A stretch of 64,000 nucleotides of DNA, from positions 62,001 to 126,000 of the forward strand of contig NZ_VTHJ01000007.1 of assembly GCF_008386495.1 (NCBI RefSeq). The letters run 5' to 3'. The notes under the pieces were generated by a model. That model searched no databases and had not been told where the DNA came from. It saw only the letters and a list, made by a program, of their open reading frames with translations. This stretch comes from Streptomyces tailanensis (lineage in GTDB: Bacteria; Actinomycetota; Actinomycetes; Streptomycetales; Streptomycetaceae). Both the position numbers and the translations under genes were made by a program. Positions 41,343 through 49,147 of this stretch are shown piece by piece. Numbering within the stretch: the first letter of the stretch is position 1; each line of letters opens with the position of its first letter.

Positions 41343-42377
41343 TCACGACTTCAGCCACGCGTCCTCCGCCGCGTAGTCGAAGAGGTCCCCATAGGCCTGG
41401 AACATCTTGGGATACGCCTCCCGCCAGTCCCGGCCGCCCGCCAACTGCCCTTCGATCCACGTGACCGTGTCCGGCAAGGTCTTCGCGTACCGGACCACCG
41501 GGCGGTAGCCCAACTCCCGTTCGGCGGCCGACATGTCGCACACCACGGGCACCGGCACGGACCACGGCGTGTCCCCGACCGTGGGCCCCGGAGGCGGGCC
41601 GTCGACCAGTACGTTCTCCGTCTCCACTCCCATCACGGCGTCGATCGCCGCGGCGATCTCCGTGACCTTCGGCGCGTCGGGGTCGACCGCGTTCAGCGCC
41701 CGCGTTCCCGGCCGCGCGGCGGCCAGCCGGATCAGCTCGGCGATGTTGTGGACGCTCGCCGGATGGAAGCGGCTCTCCCCGCCGTACGCGATGACCCTGC
41801 GGCGCCGCCCGTCGAGGTTCCGCTTGACGAAGTACAGCTCGCGGGGCGTACGGCAGTGCGGCCCGTGGATGGCGCCCGCGCGCAGCAGCGTCGTGGGCAA
41901 CCGGTCGCCGACGGCGAGGAGTTCGCGCTCCAGCCCCGCCTTGCGGGTGCTGTACGAGGCCTCGCCCGGCCGGACCGTGCGCTGGCTTTCGGGGAGGGGC
42001 ACCGGGTACTCGGGGAAGCCGTCCGGCTCCGCCTGGGTGTCGAAGTTACGGCCCTTGTCGTCCTCGTACACCGAGACGCTGGAGACGACGACGGCCGATC
42101 CGATCCGGTCGGCGAGCCCCGTCAACTGCCGTGCGTGTTCGGGGCCGTACGCGACCATGTCCACCAGGACGTCGCAGCCGTCACCGATCGCGGCGGACAG
42201 CGCCGCGTCGTCGGCGCGGTCGGCCGACGCGATCCGCACACCCTCATCCGGCCAGCCCTCGTCACGGTCGCCGCCCCGTGAGACGGCGGTCACCTTCCAG
42301 CCGTCCCTCGCCAGCGCGCCCACGGCCACGCGTCCGATCTGTCCCGTCGCTCCGATCACCACAGCACGTCGTGTCAT
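41343..42377 (-). CDS. NAD(P)-dependent epimerase/reductase (atypical SDR)
   Basis: A 344-residue Rossmann protein. It begins RRAVVIGATGQIGRVAVGAL (G-x-x-G-x-x-G) and has CDVLVDMVAYGPEHARQLTG, VVSSVSVYEDDKGRN, and YSTRKAGLERELLAVGDRLP, where the Y-x-x-x-K pair is catalytic. ALNAVDPDAPKVTEIAAAI and RELGYRPVVRYAKTL are typical of the extended SDR C-terminus. It likely oxidises or reduces a sugar nucleotide or small alcohol; the substrate is unknown. It converges with tap. Confidence 0.86.
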   Translation of the reverse strand: MTRRAVVIGATGQIGRVAVGALARDGWKVTAVSRGGDRDEGWPDEGVRIASADRADDAALSAAIGDGCDVLVDMVAYGPEHARQLTGLADRIGSAVVVSSVSVYEDDKGRNFDTQAEPDGFPEYPVPLPESQRTVRPGEASYSTRKAGLERELLAVGDRLPTTLLRAGAIHGPHCRTPRELYFVKRNLDGRRRRVIAYGGESRFHPASVHNIAELIRLAAARPGTRALNAVDPDAPKVTEIAAAIDAVMGVETENVLVDGPPPGPTVGDTPWSVPVPVVCDMSAAERELGYRPVVRYAKTLPDTVTWIEGQLAGGRDWREAYPKMFQAYGDLFDYAAEDAWLKS

Positions 42378-42438
42378 GCCCCGACCGTACGACGCCCCCG
42401 CCCGGCCCGGTGGGATGCTCTGCTGCGAGCAGAACCGC

Positions 42439-43176
42439 TCAACTCAGCGGCATACGCGGGAACTTCCGCTCCTTGCCCGCCTTCTCGTCCTTGGCCGCCG
42501 CAGCCTCCTCCGCCTTCACGACGGCCGCGTACTGGTCGACGTACTCCTGGTCCGACAGCGAGAGGATCGCGTACATGATCTCGTCGGTGATGGCCCGCAG
42601 GACGGCCTTCTCGTTCTCCATGCCCTCGTAGCGGGAGAAGTCCAGTGGCTTGCCGAAGCGGATGACGACGGGGTGGATGTTCGGGATGACCTTGCCCGGC
42701 GGCTGCGCCTCGAAGGTGCCGATCATCGCACAGGGGATGACGGGCACCCGGGCCTTGAGCGCCATGACCGCCACACCGACCTTGCCCTTGTAGAGCCGAC
42801 CGTCGTGCGAGCGCGTGCCCTCCGGGTAGATGCCGAGCAGCTCGTCCTTGCTCAGCACGCCGAGGCCTTCGCGGATGGCGGCCTGGCCCGCCTCCTTGCC
42901 GGAGCGGTCGACCGGGATCTGCCCCGCGCTGCGGAAGAAGAACGCCGTCAGCCTGCCCTTGAGGCCCGGGCCGGTGAAGTACTCGGCCTTCGCCAGGAAG
43001 GTGATGCGCCGTTTCAGGATCGCGGGCATCAGGAAGTGGTCGGAAAAGGACAGGTGGTTACCGGCGACGATGGCCGCGCCCGACGCCGGTACGTGTTCGA
43101 GGCCCTCGATCCTTGGCCGGAAGACCAGTCTCAGCAGCGGGCCCAGCAGCACGTACTTGAGCAGGTAATAGAACAC
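42439..43176 (-). CDS. 1-acyl-glycerol-3-phosphate acyltransferase (PlsC family)
   Basis: A 245-residue membrane-associated acyltransferase of phospholipid synthesis. The catalytic HX4D motif is in VAGNHLSFSDHFLMP and the substrate motif is YPEGTRSHDGRLYKGKVG, with FRSAGQIPVDRSG and VPVIPCAMIGTFEA between and after. The GTG at 43176 is chosen for the GAGGAG seven bases upstream; the longer reading frame starts inside non-coding sequence. The C-terminal tail EEAAAAKDEKAGKERKFPRM is long and charged, unlike shorter relatives. Confidence 0.93.
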   Translation of the reverse strand: MFYYLLKYVLLGPLLRLVFRPRIEGLEHVPASGAAIVAGNHLSFSDHFLMPAILKRRITFLAKAEYFTGPGLKGRLTAFFFRSAGQIPVDRSGKEAGQAAIREGLGVLSKDELLGIYPEGTRSHDGRLYKGKVGVAVMALKARVPVIPCAMIGTFEAQPPGKVIPNIHPVVIRFGKPLDFSRYEGMENEKAVLRAITDEIMYAILSLSDQEYVDQYAAVVKAEEAAAAKDEKAGKERKFPRMPLS

Positions 43177-43318
43177 CGCGCACTCCTCTGTACCCCCAGG
43201 AGCGATCAGTTTAGGCGCGGCCGTCGCCGGGCGTAACCGCCGGGAGGTCATTCACCCCCGCCGCCCCTACCCGTCCCTCCCCCACTCTCGGCTTCGCTCG
43301 AGCGGGGGGACCCCCATC

Positions 43319-43400
43319 CAGGGGCTGCGCCCCTTCGACCCCCATGTGCGGGTGGGTGGGGGCTGGTCGCGCAGTTCCTCGCGCCCCTTTCGGGGCGCGG
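43319..43400. terminator. Hairpin terminators downstream of rocD, dispersed repeat copy B
   Basis: Two stem-loops: AGGGG-CTGCG-CCCCT (43319-43333) and CGCGCCCC-TTTC-GGGGCGCG (43380-43399). On the minus strand the second is followed by AGGAACTGCGCGACCAGCCC, the conserved flank seen in copies A and E. They lie just beyond the rocD stop. Confidence 0.7.
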
Positions 43401-43417
43401 GTGCTGGACCTCGGTTG

Positions 43418-44644
43418 TCAGGCGCCCTTCCTCAGGACCTCCTCCAACGTGCCCAACGCCGAAACGAGTTCCTCGGCCGTGATGGTCAGGGGTGGGGCCA
43501 GGCGGATTGTTGAGCCGTGGGTGTCCTTGACCAGGATGCCGTGGGTCATGAGGCGGTGGCTGATGTCGCGGCCTGTGCCGAGCGTGGGGTCGATGTCGAC
43601 GCCTGCCCACAGGCCGCGGGCCCGGAAGCCGAGCACGCCCTTGCCGACCAGGGAGGCCAGGCCTTCCCGCAGGAGGACGCCCAGCTCGGCCGCCCGGTGT
43701 TGGAATTCGCCGGTGTGCAGGAGGTCGACGACCGCGGAGCCGACCGCTGCGGCCAGCGGGTTGCCGCCGAACGTTGAGCCGTGTTCACCGGGGCGGAGGA
43801 CGGACAGGACCTCCCGGCGGGCGACGACCGCCGATACGGGGACGATGCCGCCGCCGAGGGCCTTGCCGAGCAGTACGGCGTCGGGGACGACGTCCTCGTG
43901 GTCGACGGCCAGCGTGCGGCCCGTGCGGCCGAGGCCCGACTGGATCTCGTCGGCGATGAACAGGCAGCCGGCGCGGCGGGTCACGTCACGGACTCCGCGC
44001 AGATAGCCCTCGTCCGGGATGACCACCCCGGCCTCGCCCTGGATCGGCTCGATCAGCACCGCGGCCGTCGTCTCGTCGATCGCCGCTTCGAGCGCCGGGA
44101 GGTCGTCGTACGGGACGATCCGGAAGCCGGGGGTGAAGGGGCCGAAACCGGTGCGGGCGAGCGGGTCGGTGGAGAAGCTGACGATGGTCGTCGTACGGCC
44201 GTGGAAGTTGTCGGCGGCGACGACGATCGTCGCCTGGTCGGCGGGGACGCCCTTCACCTCGTACGCCCATTTGCGGGCCACCTTGATCGCGCTCTCCACG
44301 GCCTCGGCGCCGGTGTTCATCGGCAGCACCATGTCCAGGCCCGTCAGCGCGGCCAGGGACTCGGCGAACTCGGCGAGCCGGTCGTTGTGGAAGGCACGCG
44401 AGGTGAGGGTGAGGGTGTCGAGCTGGCGGTGCGCGGCCTCGATCAGCGCCGGGTGGCGGTGACCGAAGTTGAGGGCGGAGTAGCCGGCCAGCATGTCCAG
44501 GTAGCGGCGGCCCTCGACGTCCTCCACCCAGCTGCCCTCGGCGCGGGCGACGACCACGGGCAGGGGGTGGTAGTTGTGCGCGAGGACGGGCTCCTCGGCG
44601 CGGATGAGGTCGGCCGACGAACGCGCACGGACGGGAGCGGTCAT
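43418..44644 (-). CDS. rocD: Ornithine aminotransferase
   Basis: A 408-residue class III PLP aminotransferase converting ornithine and 2-oxoglutarate to glutamate semialdehyde and glutamate. It shows YSALNFGHRHPALIEAAHRQ, LPMNTGAEAVESAIKVARKW, NFHGRTTTIVSFSTDP, FIADEIQSGLGRTG and the PLP lysine in VLLGKALGGGIVPVSAVV. It is the last gene of an Lrp-ddaH-rocD series. Its start sits inside a 26-bp tandem duplication that also repeats the ribosome binding site. Confidence 0.95.
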   Translation of the reverse strand: MTAPVRARSSADLIRAEEPVLAHNYHPLPVVVARAEGSWVEDVEGRRYLDMLAGYSALNFGHRHPALIEAAHRQLDTLTLTSRAFHNDRLAEFAESLAALTGLDMVLPMNTGAEAVESAIKVARKWAYEVKGVPADQATIVVAADNFHGRTTTIVSFSTDPLARTGFGPFTPGFRIVPYDDLPALEAAIDETTAAVLIEPIQGEAGVVIPDEGYLRGVRDVTRRAGCLFIADEIQSGLGRTGRTLAVDHEDVVPDAVLLGKALGGGIVPVSAVVARREVLSVLRPGEHGSTFGGNPLAAAVGSAVVDLLHTGEFQHRAAELGVLLREGLASLVGKGVLGFRARGLWAGVDIDPTLGTGRDISHRLMTHGILVKDTHGSTIRLAPPLTITAEELVSALGTLEEVLRKGA

Positions 44645-44687
44645 GAGCGGATCTCCTGAGTAGCGGTCATGAGCGGATCTCCTGAGT
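44636..44687. repeat. 26-bp tandem duplication at the ddaH/rocD junction
   Basis: Positions 44636-44661 and 44662-44687 are identical. The unit holds, on the minus strand, the end of ddaH, an AGGAG ribosome binding site and the overlapping ATGA of rocD. The duplication leaves a nine-codon mini-frame (ATQEIRS core, 44641-44670) between the two genes, whose ATG overlaps the ddaH stop and whose TGA overlaps the rocD ATG. Confidence 0.95.
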
Positions 44688-45488
44688 GACGCACTTGATG
44701 CCGCCGCCGGCCTTCTGGAACTCCGACAGGTCGACGGGGACGGGAACGTAGCCCTGCCGGGCGAGCTGGTCGGCGAGGTCCTTGGCGCGGGGCGAGATGA
44801 ACACGTGGCGGCCGTCGGAGACCGAGTTCAGGCCGAAGGCCATGGCGTCGTCGCGGGTCGCGATCACCGCGTCCGGATAGAGGCGGGCGAGGACCGCGCG
44901 GCTGCCGGGAGAGAACGCCTCCGGGTAGTACGCGATGTTGCCGTCCGGCCCGTCGTCGAGCACGAACAGCGCCGTGTCCAGGTGGTAGAAGCGCGGGTCA
45001 ACCAGCTGAAGGCTGATCACCGGGACGCCGAAGAACTCCTGCGCCTGGCGATGGGCCTCACGGGTGGTGCGGAAGCCGGTCCCGGCCAGGAGAAAGCGAC
45101 CGGTCGGGATCAGATCGCCCTCCCCCTCGCACACCGACTCCGCCCGGTACACCTCGTACCCGGCGTTCTCGAACCAGGCGTCGTACGCGGTGGACTCGGC
45201 GCGCCGCTCGGGCGCGTGGAAGAGCGAGCCGAGGACACGGCCGCCGAGGACGAGCGCGCAGTTGGCCGCGAACACCATGTCGGGCAGCGCGGCCACCGGC
45301 TCCACGGTCTCCACGGTGTGGCCGTGGTCCCGGTAGGCGCGGATCAGTTCCTGCCACTGGTCCTGGGCGAGGTCGACATCCACGGGGGTGTCCGGGTGCA
45401 TCCAGGGATTGATCGAGTACTGAACGGCGAAATGTCTGGGTTCGCAGACGAGAAAGCGCCGAAGGCGCGGCACACGGCTGTCGGGCAC
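44667..45488 (-). CDS. ddaH: Dimethylarginine dimethylaminohydrolase family protein
   Basis: A 273-residue guanidino-group hydrolase. It converts dimethylarginine to citrulline and dimethylamine, or acts on a related guanidino substrate. Visible motifs are FLVCEPRHFAVQYSINPWM, LPDMVFAANCALVLGG, GEGDLIPTGRFLLAGTG, the catalytic His in DPRFYHLDTALFVLDDG and the catalytic Cys in GGGIKCVTQEI. The GTG at 45488 follows GGAGAG and gives the expected DSRVPRLRRFLVCEP start. It precedes rocD and probably feeds arginine/citrulline carbon toward ornithine catabolism. A good promoter (45532-45561) lies upstream. Confidence 0.9.
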   Translation of the reverse strand: MPDSRVPRLRRFLVCEPRHFAVQYSINPWMHPDTPVDVDLAQDQWQELIRAYRDHGHTVETVEPVAALPDMVFAANCALVLGGRVLGSLFHAPERRAESTAYDAWFENAGYEVYRAESVCEGEGDLIPTGRFLLAGTGFRTTREAHRQAQEFFGVPVISLQLVDPRFYHLDTALFVLDDGPDGNIAYYPEAFSPGSRAVLARLYPDAVIATRDDAMAFGLNSVSDGRHVFISPRAKDLADQLARQGYVPVPVDLSEFQKAGGGIKCVTQEIRS

Positions 45489-45531
45489 AGAGGGTCTCTC
45501 CGCTTCCTGCGGTGTCGGCTGGGATGACACC

Positions 45532-45561
45532 ACGGTAGGAATCGGGGCAGGCGCACGACAA
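45532..45561 (-). promoter_or_regulatory. ddaH-rocD promoter
   Basis: On the minus strand TTGTCG (45561-45556), 18-bp spacer, TACCGT (45537-45532): a good sigma-70-like promoter. The ddaH start lies 44 bp downstream of the -10. Confidence 0.5.
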
Positions 45562-45571
45562 GGAGTGAACG

Positions 45572-45603
45572 TTGCGTGTCCGCGCAGTAATGCTGCGTGT
45601 TCG
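45572..45603. promoter_or_regulatory. Candidate Lrp/AsnC operator
   Basis: TTGCGTGTCCG (45572-45582) and CTGCGTGTTCG (45593-45603) are direct repeats exactly 21 bp apart, two helical turns. Between them GCAG-TAATG-CTGC forms a short inverted repeat. The element lies just upstream of the ddaH -35 and at the 3' end of the Lrp gene, a natural place for Lrp to act. Confidence 0.4.
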
Positions 45604-45609
45604 ACGGGC

Positions 45610-46101
45610 TCAGCGCACGTTCGCTGCGTCCTGCGTGGCGCCCGCCTCGGGGGCCTCCGGCAGCAGGTGCGACAGCACCATGTAACTGATCGTCTTCCGG
45701 ATGAAAGGCTCCGCGCGGATCCGCTCCAGCACCTCCTCGAAGTGCTCCACATCGACGGCCCGCACATGCAGCAGCGCGTCCGCACCACCGGTCACCGTCA
45801 TCGCCGCGGTGATCTCCGGATGGTTGCGCACGACCTCCGCGAGCCGCCGGGGCGGCGCCGCGCCCTCGCAGTACACCTCCACGTACGCCTCCGTGCGCCA
45901 GCCGAGCGCCGCCGGCTGCACCGTCGCCGTGAACCCGGTGATCACCCCGGTCTCCCGCAGCCGGTCCACGCGCCGCTTGACCGCGGTGGCCGAAAGACCG
46001 ACGGCCGAGCCGATCTCGGCGAAGCTGGTCCTGGCGTTCACCATGAGCGCCGTGATGATCTTGCGATCGAGCTCGTCGAACGCCGCCGACTTGCTGTTCA
46101 T
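45610..46101 (-). CDS. Lrp/AsnC-family transcriptional regulator
   Basis: A 163-residue regulator. The winged helix (residues about 8-60) is FDELDRKIITALMVNARTSF, AEIGSAVGLSATAVKRRVDR and LRETGVITGF. The RAM effector domain follows (TEAYVEVYCEGAAPPRRLAE, ITAAMTVTGGADALLHVRAV). The ATG at 46101 gives the normal N-terminus. It lies upstream of and reads toward ddaH-rocD, so it likely senses an amino acid of the arginine/ornithine group and activates the catabolic genes; that link is inferred from position. Confidence 0.93.
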   Translation of the reverse strand: MNSKSAAFDELDRKIITALMVNARTSFAEIGSAVGLSATAVKRRVDRLRETGVITGFTATVQPAALGWRTEAYVEVYCEGAAPPRRLAEVVRNHPEITAAMTVTGGADALLHVRAVDVEHFEEVLERIRAEPFIRKTISYMVLSHLLPEAPEAGATQDAANVR

Positions 46102-46192
46102 GCGGGCACTGTATCCAGCGGCGCCCCTCCGCGGACCCCATGTGGAGCGTGCCCGTGTGCAGGCGTACGAATTACTCCTACACTCCACGTTC

Positions 46193-46948
46193 ATGCTGCG
46201 CGCGCTCGCCGTCGATGACGAGAAACCCTCCCTCGAGGAGCTGCTGTACCTGCTGAACGCGGACCCGCGGATCGCCAGCGCCGAGGGCGCGAGCGACGCC
46301 ACCGAGGCACTGCGCCGCATCAACCGCGCCCTGGAGTCCGGCCCCGACGGGCCCGACGCGATCGACGTCGTCTTCCTCGACATCCACATGGCCGGACTCG
46401 ACGGCCTCGACCTCGCCCGCCTCCTCACGGGCTTCGCCCGGCCCCCGCTCGTCGTCTTCGTCACCGCGCACGAGGGCTTCGCCGTCCAGGCCTTCGACCT
46501 CAAGGCCGTCGACTACGTCCTCAAACCCGTCCGCCGGGAACGCCTCGCCGAGGCGATACGCCGGGCCGCCCAGCTCCGCGACGCGGCCCCGCCGATACCG
46601 GTCCACGAACCCGACCCCGACCAGATACCTGTCGAGCTCGGCGGAGTGACCCGCTTCGTCACCGTCGACGACATCACCCATGTCGAGGCCCAGGGCGACT
46701 ACGCCCGCCTGCACACCCCGCAGGGCAGCCACCTCGTCCGCATCCCGCTCTCCACCCTCGAAGAACGCTGGCGCGCCCGCGGCTTCGTCCGCATCCACCG
46801 CCGCCACCTCGTAGCCCTGCGTCACGTCGGCGAGCTCCGCCTCGACGCCGGCACGGTCAGCGTCCTCGTAGGCTCGGTGGAACTCCAGGTCAGCCGCCGC
46901 CACGCCCGCGAACTGCGCGACCTGCTGATGCGCCGGACCACGGGCTGA
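46193..46948 (+). CDS. LytTR-type response regulator
   Basis: A 251-residue regulator. The receiver (about 1-120) has VDDEKPSLEE, phosphoacceptor Asp in VVFLDIHMAGLDG, VFVTAHEGFA and Lys in VDYVLKPVRRERL. The LytTR DNA-binding domain (about 140-248) shows ITHVEAQGDYARLHTPQGSH, VRIPLSTLEERWRARGFVRI and HRRHLVALRHV. LytTR proteins bind direct repeats. It heads a cluster with a DUF485 protein, an SSS symporter and a LytS kinase, so it likely controls uptake of a carboxylate. No Shine-Dalgarno sequence precedes the ATG clearly. Confidence 0.93.
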   Translation: MLRALAVDDEKPSLEELLYLLNADPRIASAEGASDATEALRRINRALESGPDGPDAIDVVFLDIHMAGLDGLDLARLLTGFARPPLVVFVTAHEGFAVQAFDLKAVDYVLKPVRRERLAEAIRRAAQLRDAAPPIPVHEPDPDQIPVELGGVTRFVTVDDITHVEAQGDYARLHTPQGSHLVRIPLSTLEERWRARGFVRIHRRHLVALRHVGELRLDAGTVSVLVGSVELQVSRRHARELRDLLMRRTTG

Positions 46949-46957
46949 GGAGACGGC

Positions 46958-47317
46958 ATGCCCCACGACCCCACCGAACGCCGCGTCGTCGTCACCGGCC
47001 CGCCCCGCCGCGCCCGCCGCGGCCCCGGCTTCCACCGCCCCCGCACCGAGATCGACGAACAGACCACCCTCGGCCACACCTACGTCCGCTCCCTCATGCG
47101 CAGCCAGCTCCGCGCCGCCCTCGCCGTGTTCGCGGTCCTGGTCCTGCTGGTCGCCCCGCTGCCCCTGGTCTTCGCCGCGATGCCGGACGGCGCCGGCCTG
47201 GAGTGGGCCGTCCTCGGGTTCGGCGTCTACCCGCCGCTGGTCCTCCTCGCCCGCCGGCACGTACGCCGCGCCGAACGCAACGAGCAGGATCTCGTACGGC
47301 TCGTCGAGGACCGCTGA
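46958..47317 (+). CDS. DUF485-like small membrane protein
   Basis: A 119-residue protein with two membrane helices (about 50-73 and 82-97) and charged ends. DUF485 proteins accompany acetate/pyruvate symporters (ActP/YjcH, MctC partners), as here, where the symporter starts 35 bp downstream. The C-terminus RHVRRAERNEQDLVRLVEDR matches the family pattern. It starts ten bases after the response-regulator stop and is probably cotranscribed. Confidence 0.82.
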   Translation: MPHDPTERRVVVTGPPRRARRGPGFHRPRTEIDEQTTLGHTYVRSLMRSQLRAALAVFAVLVLLVAPLPLVFAAMPDGAGLEWAVLGFGVYPPLVLLARRHVRRAERNEQDLVRLVEDR

Positions 47318-47351
47318 CCCACCCCGTGGACGACAGGACCGGAAGCAAGGC

Positions 47352-49097
47352 ATGAACGACACCTACGCCGTCCCCGCCGTCGCCCTCGTCGTCGTGGCGA
47401 CCGTCTTCGTCGGCGCCTTCGGCCTGCGCATCTCCCGGACCACCTCCGACTTCTACGTCGCCTCCCGCACCGTCGGCCCCCGCCTCAACGCGGCCGCGAT
47501 CAGCGGCGAGTACCTGTCCGCCGCCTCGTTCCTGGGCATCGCGGGCCTCGTCCTGGTCCAGGGCCCCGACATGCTCTGGTACCCCGTCGGCTACACGGCC
47601 GGCTACCTGGTGCTGCTGCTGTTCGTCGCCGCCCCGCTGCGCCGCTCCGGCGCGTACACCCTGCCGGACTTCGCCGAGGCCCGGCTCGCCTCCAAGACCG
47701 TACGACGCCTCGCCGGGGCCTTCGTGGTCGGCGTCGGCTGGCTCTATCTGCTGCCGCAGCTCCAGGGCGCCGGGCTGACGCTGAACGTGCTCACCGACGC
47801 GCCCGAGTGGGTCGGCGGGGTGATCGTCGCCGTCGTCGTCTCCGCCACGGTCGCCGCCGGCGGCATGCGCAGCATCACCTTCGTCCAGGCCTTCCAGTAC
47901 TGGCTCAAGCTCACCGCCCTCCTGGTCCCCGCGCTCTTCCTCGTCCTCGCCTGGCAGGGCGACGGCGCCCCGCGCCACGCCTTCGACGAGCCCGCCCGGT
48001 TCCGCGAACAGCGTGTCGTCCGCGTCGACGAGAGCCTCGACCTCAAACTCGCGAGTCCACTGACCGTCACCGCCTCCGGCACGATCGACGGCCGCCGCTA
48101 CGAGGACCGTCGCGTCGACCTGCCCACGGGCACCCACCGCGTCGAGCAGGGCACCCGACTGACCTTCACCAAGGGCGACACCGTCCCGGTCGCCGACCGC
48201 GGCAGCAACGGCGGCATGTCCACCTCCCTCGCCGCGGGCCGCGAGGAACGCCCGCTGTACGCCACGTACGGGCTGATCCTCGCCACCTTCCTCGGCACCA
48301 TGGGCCTGCCCCACGTCGTCGTCCGCTTCTACACCAGCCCGCACGGCGTGGCCGCCCGCCGCACCACGGTCGTCGTCCTCGGCCTGATCGGCGCCTTCTA
48401 CCTCCTCCCACCGCTCTACGGCGCCCTCGGCAGGCTCTACGCCCCCGAGCTCACCCTCACCGGCGACGCCGACGCGGCCGTACTCCTCCTCCCGGACCGC
48501 ATGATCGGCGGCCTCGGCGGCGACCTGCTCGGCGCGCTGGTGGCGGGCGGCGCCTTCGCGGCGTTCCTGTCCACCGCGTCCGGGCTGACCATGGCCGTAG
48601 CCGGCGTCCTCACCCAGGACGTACTGCCCTCACGCGGCGTACGGCACTTCCGGCTCGGCACGGTCCTCGCCATGGCCGTACCGCTCGCCGCGAGCGTCCT
48701 GGTGGGCGGCCTCCCCGTCGCCGACGCGGTAGGCCTGGCCTTCGCCGTGTCCGCCTCCTCCTTCTGCCCGCTCCTCGTCCTCGGCATCTGGTGGCGCCGC
48801 CTGACCCCGCCGGGCGCCGCCGCCGGCATGCTGGTCGGCGGCGGCTCGGCCCTCCTCGCCGTCGCGGCCACCATGGCCGGTTTCCCCGGCACCGGCGCCC
48901 TCCACGCCCTCCTGGCCTGGCCCGCCCTCTGGTCGGTGCCCCTCGGCTTCCTGACGATGGTCTTGGTGTCCCTGGCCACGCCGGGCAAGGTGCCCGCCGA
49001 AACGGCCTCCATCCTGGCCCGCTTCCACCTGCCGGAGGAACTGGTGGGCGGACAGTCGAGAGCCGCGTCGAAGGAGATCGAACTGTGGCGTCGGTGA
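47352..49097 (+). CDS. Sodium/solute symporter (SSS family, cation-acetate type)
   Basis: A 581-residue symporter with about thirteen helices. Family signatures are DFYVASRTVGPRLNAAAISG, EYLSAASFLGIAGLVLVQGP and GGMRSITFVQAFQYWLK. It resembles ActP-type carboxylate transporters. An unusual insertion of about 95 hydrophilic residues (about 203-300: LTVTASGTIDGRRYEDRRVD, GTHRVEQGTRLTFTKGD) lies between helices five and six and has beta-like character. It should be extracellular if the helix count is right. Its partner DUF485 and the flanking LytTR/LytS genes suggest regulated uptake of acetate, pyruvate or a related acid. Confidence 0.92.
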   Translation: MNDTYAVPAVALVVVATVFVGAFGLRISRTTSDFYVASRTVGPRLNAAAISGEYLSAASFLGIAGLVLVQGPDMLWYPVGYTAGYLVLLLFVAAPLRRSGAYTLPDFAEARLASKTVRRLAGAFVVGVGWLYLLPQLQGAGLTLNVLTDAPEWVGGVIVAVVVSATVAAGGMRSITFVQAFQYWLKLTALLVPALFLVLAWQGDGAPRHAFDEPARFREQRVVRVDESLDLKLASPLTVTASGTIDGRRYEDRRVDLPTGTHRVEQGTRLTFTKGDTVPVADRGSNGGMSTSLAAGREERPLYATYGLILATFLGTMGLPHVVVRFYTSPHGVAARRTTVVVLGLIGAFYLLPPLYGALGRLYAPELTLTGDADAAVLLLPDRMIGGLGGDLLGALVAGGAFAAFLSTASGLTMAVAGVLTQDVLPSRGVRHFRLGTVLAMAVPLAASVLVGGLPVADAVGLAFAVSASSFCPLLVLGIWWRRLTPPGAAAGMLVGGGSALLAVAATMAGFPGTGALHALLAWPALWSVPLGFLTMVLVSLATPGKVPAETASILARFHLPEELVGGQSRAASKEIELWRR

Positions 49098-49147
49098 GGA
49101 CGGAACCCTTGAGCGGTGAGCGGTGTACCACATGCAGGAGGTGAACG

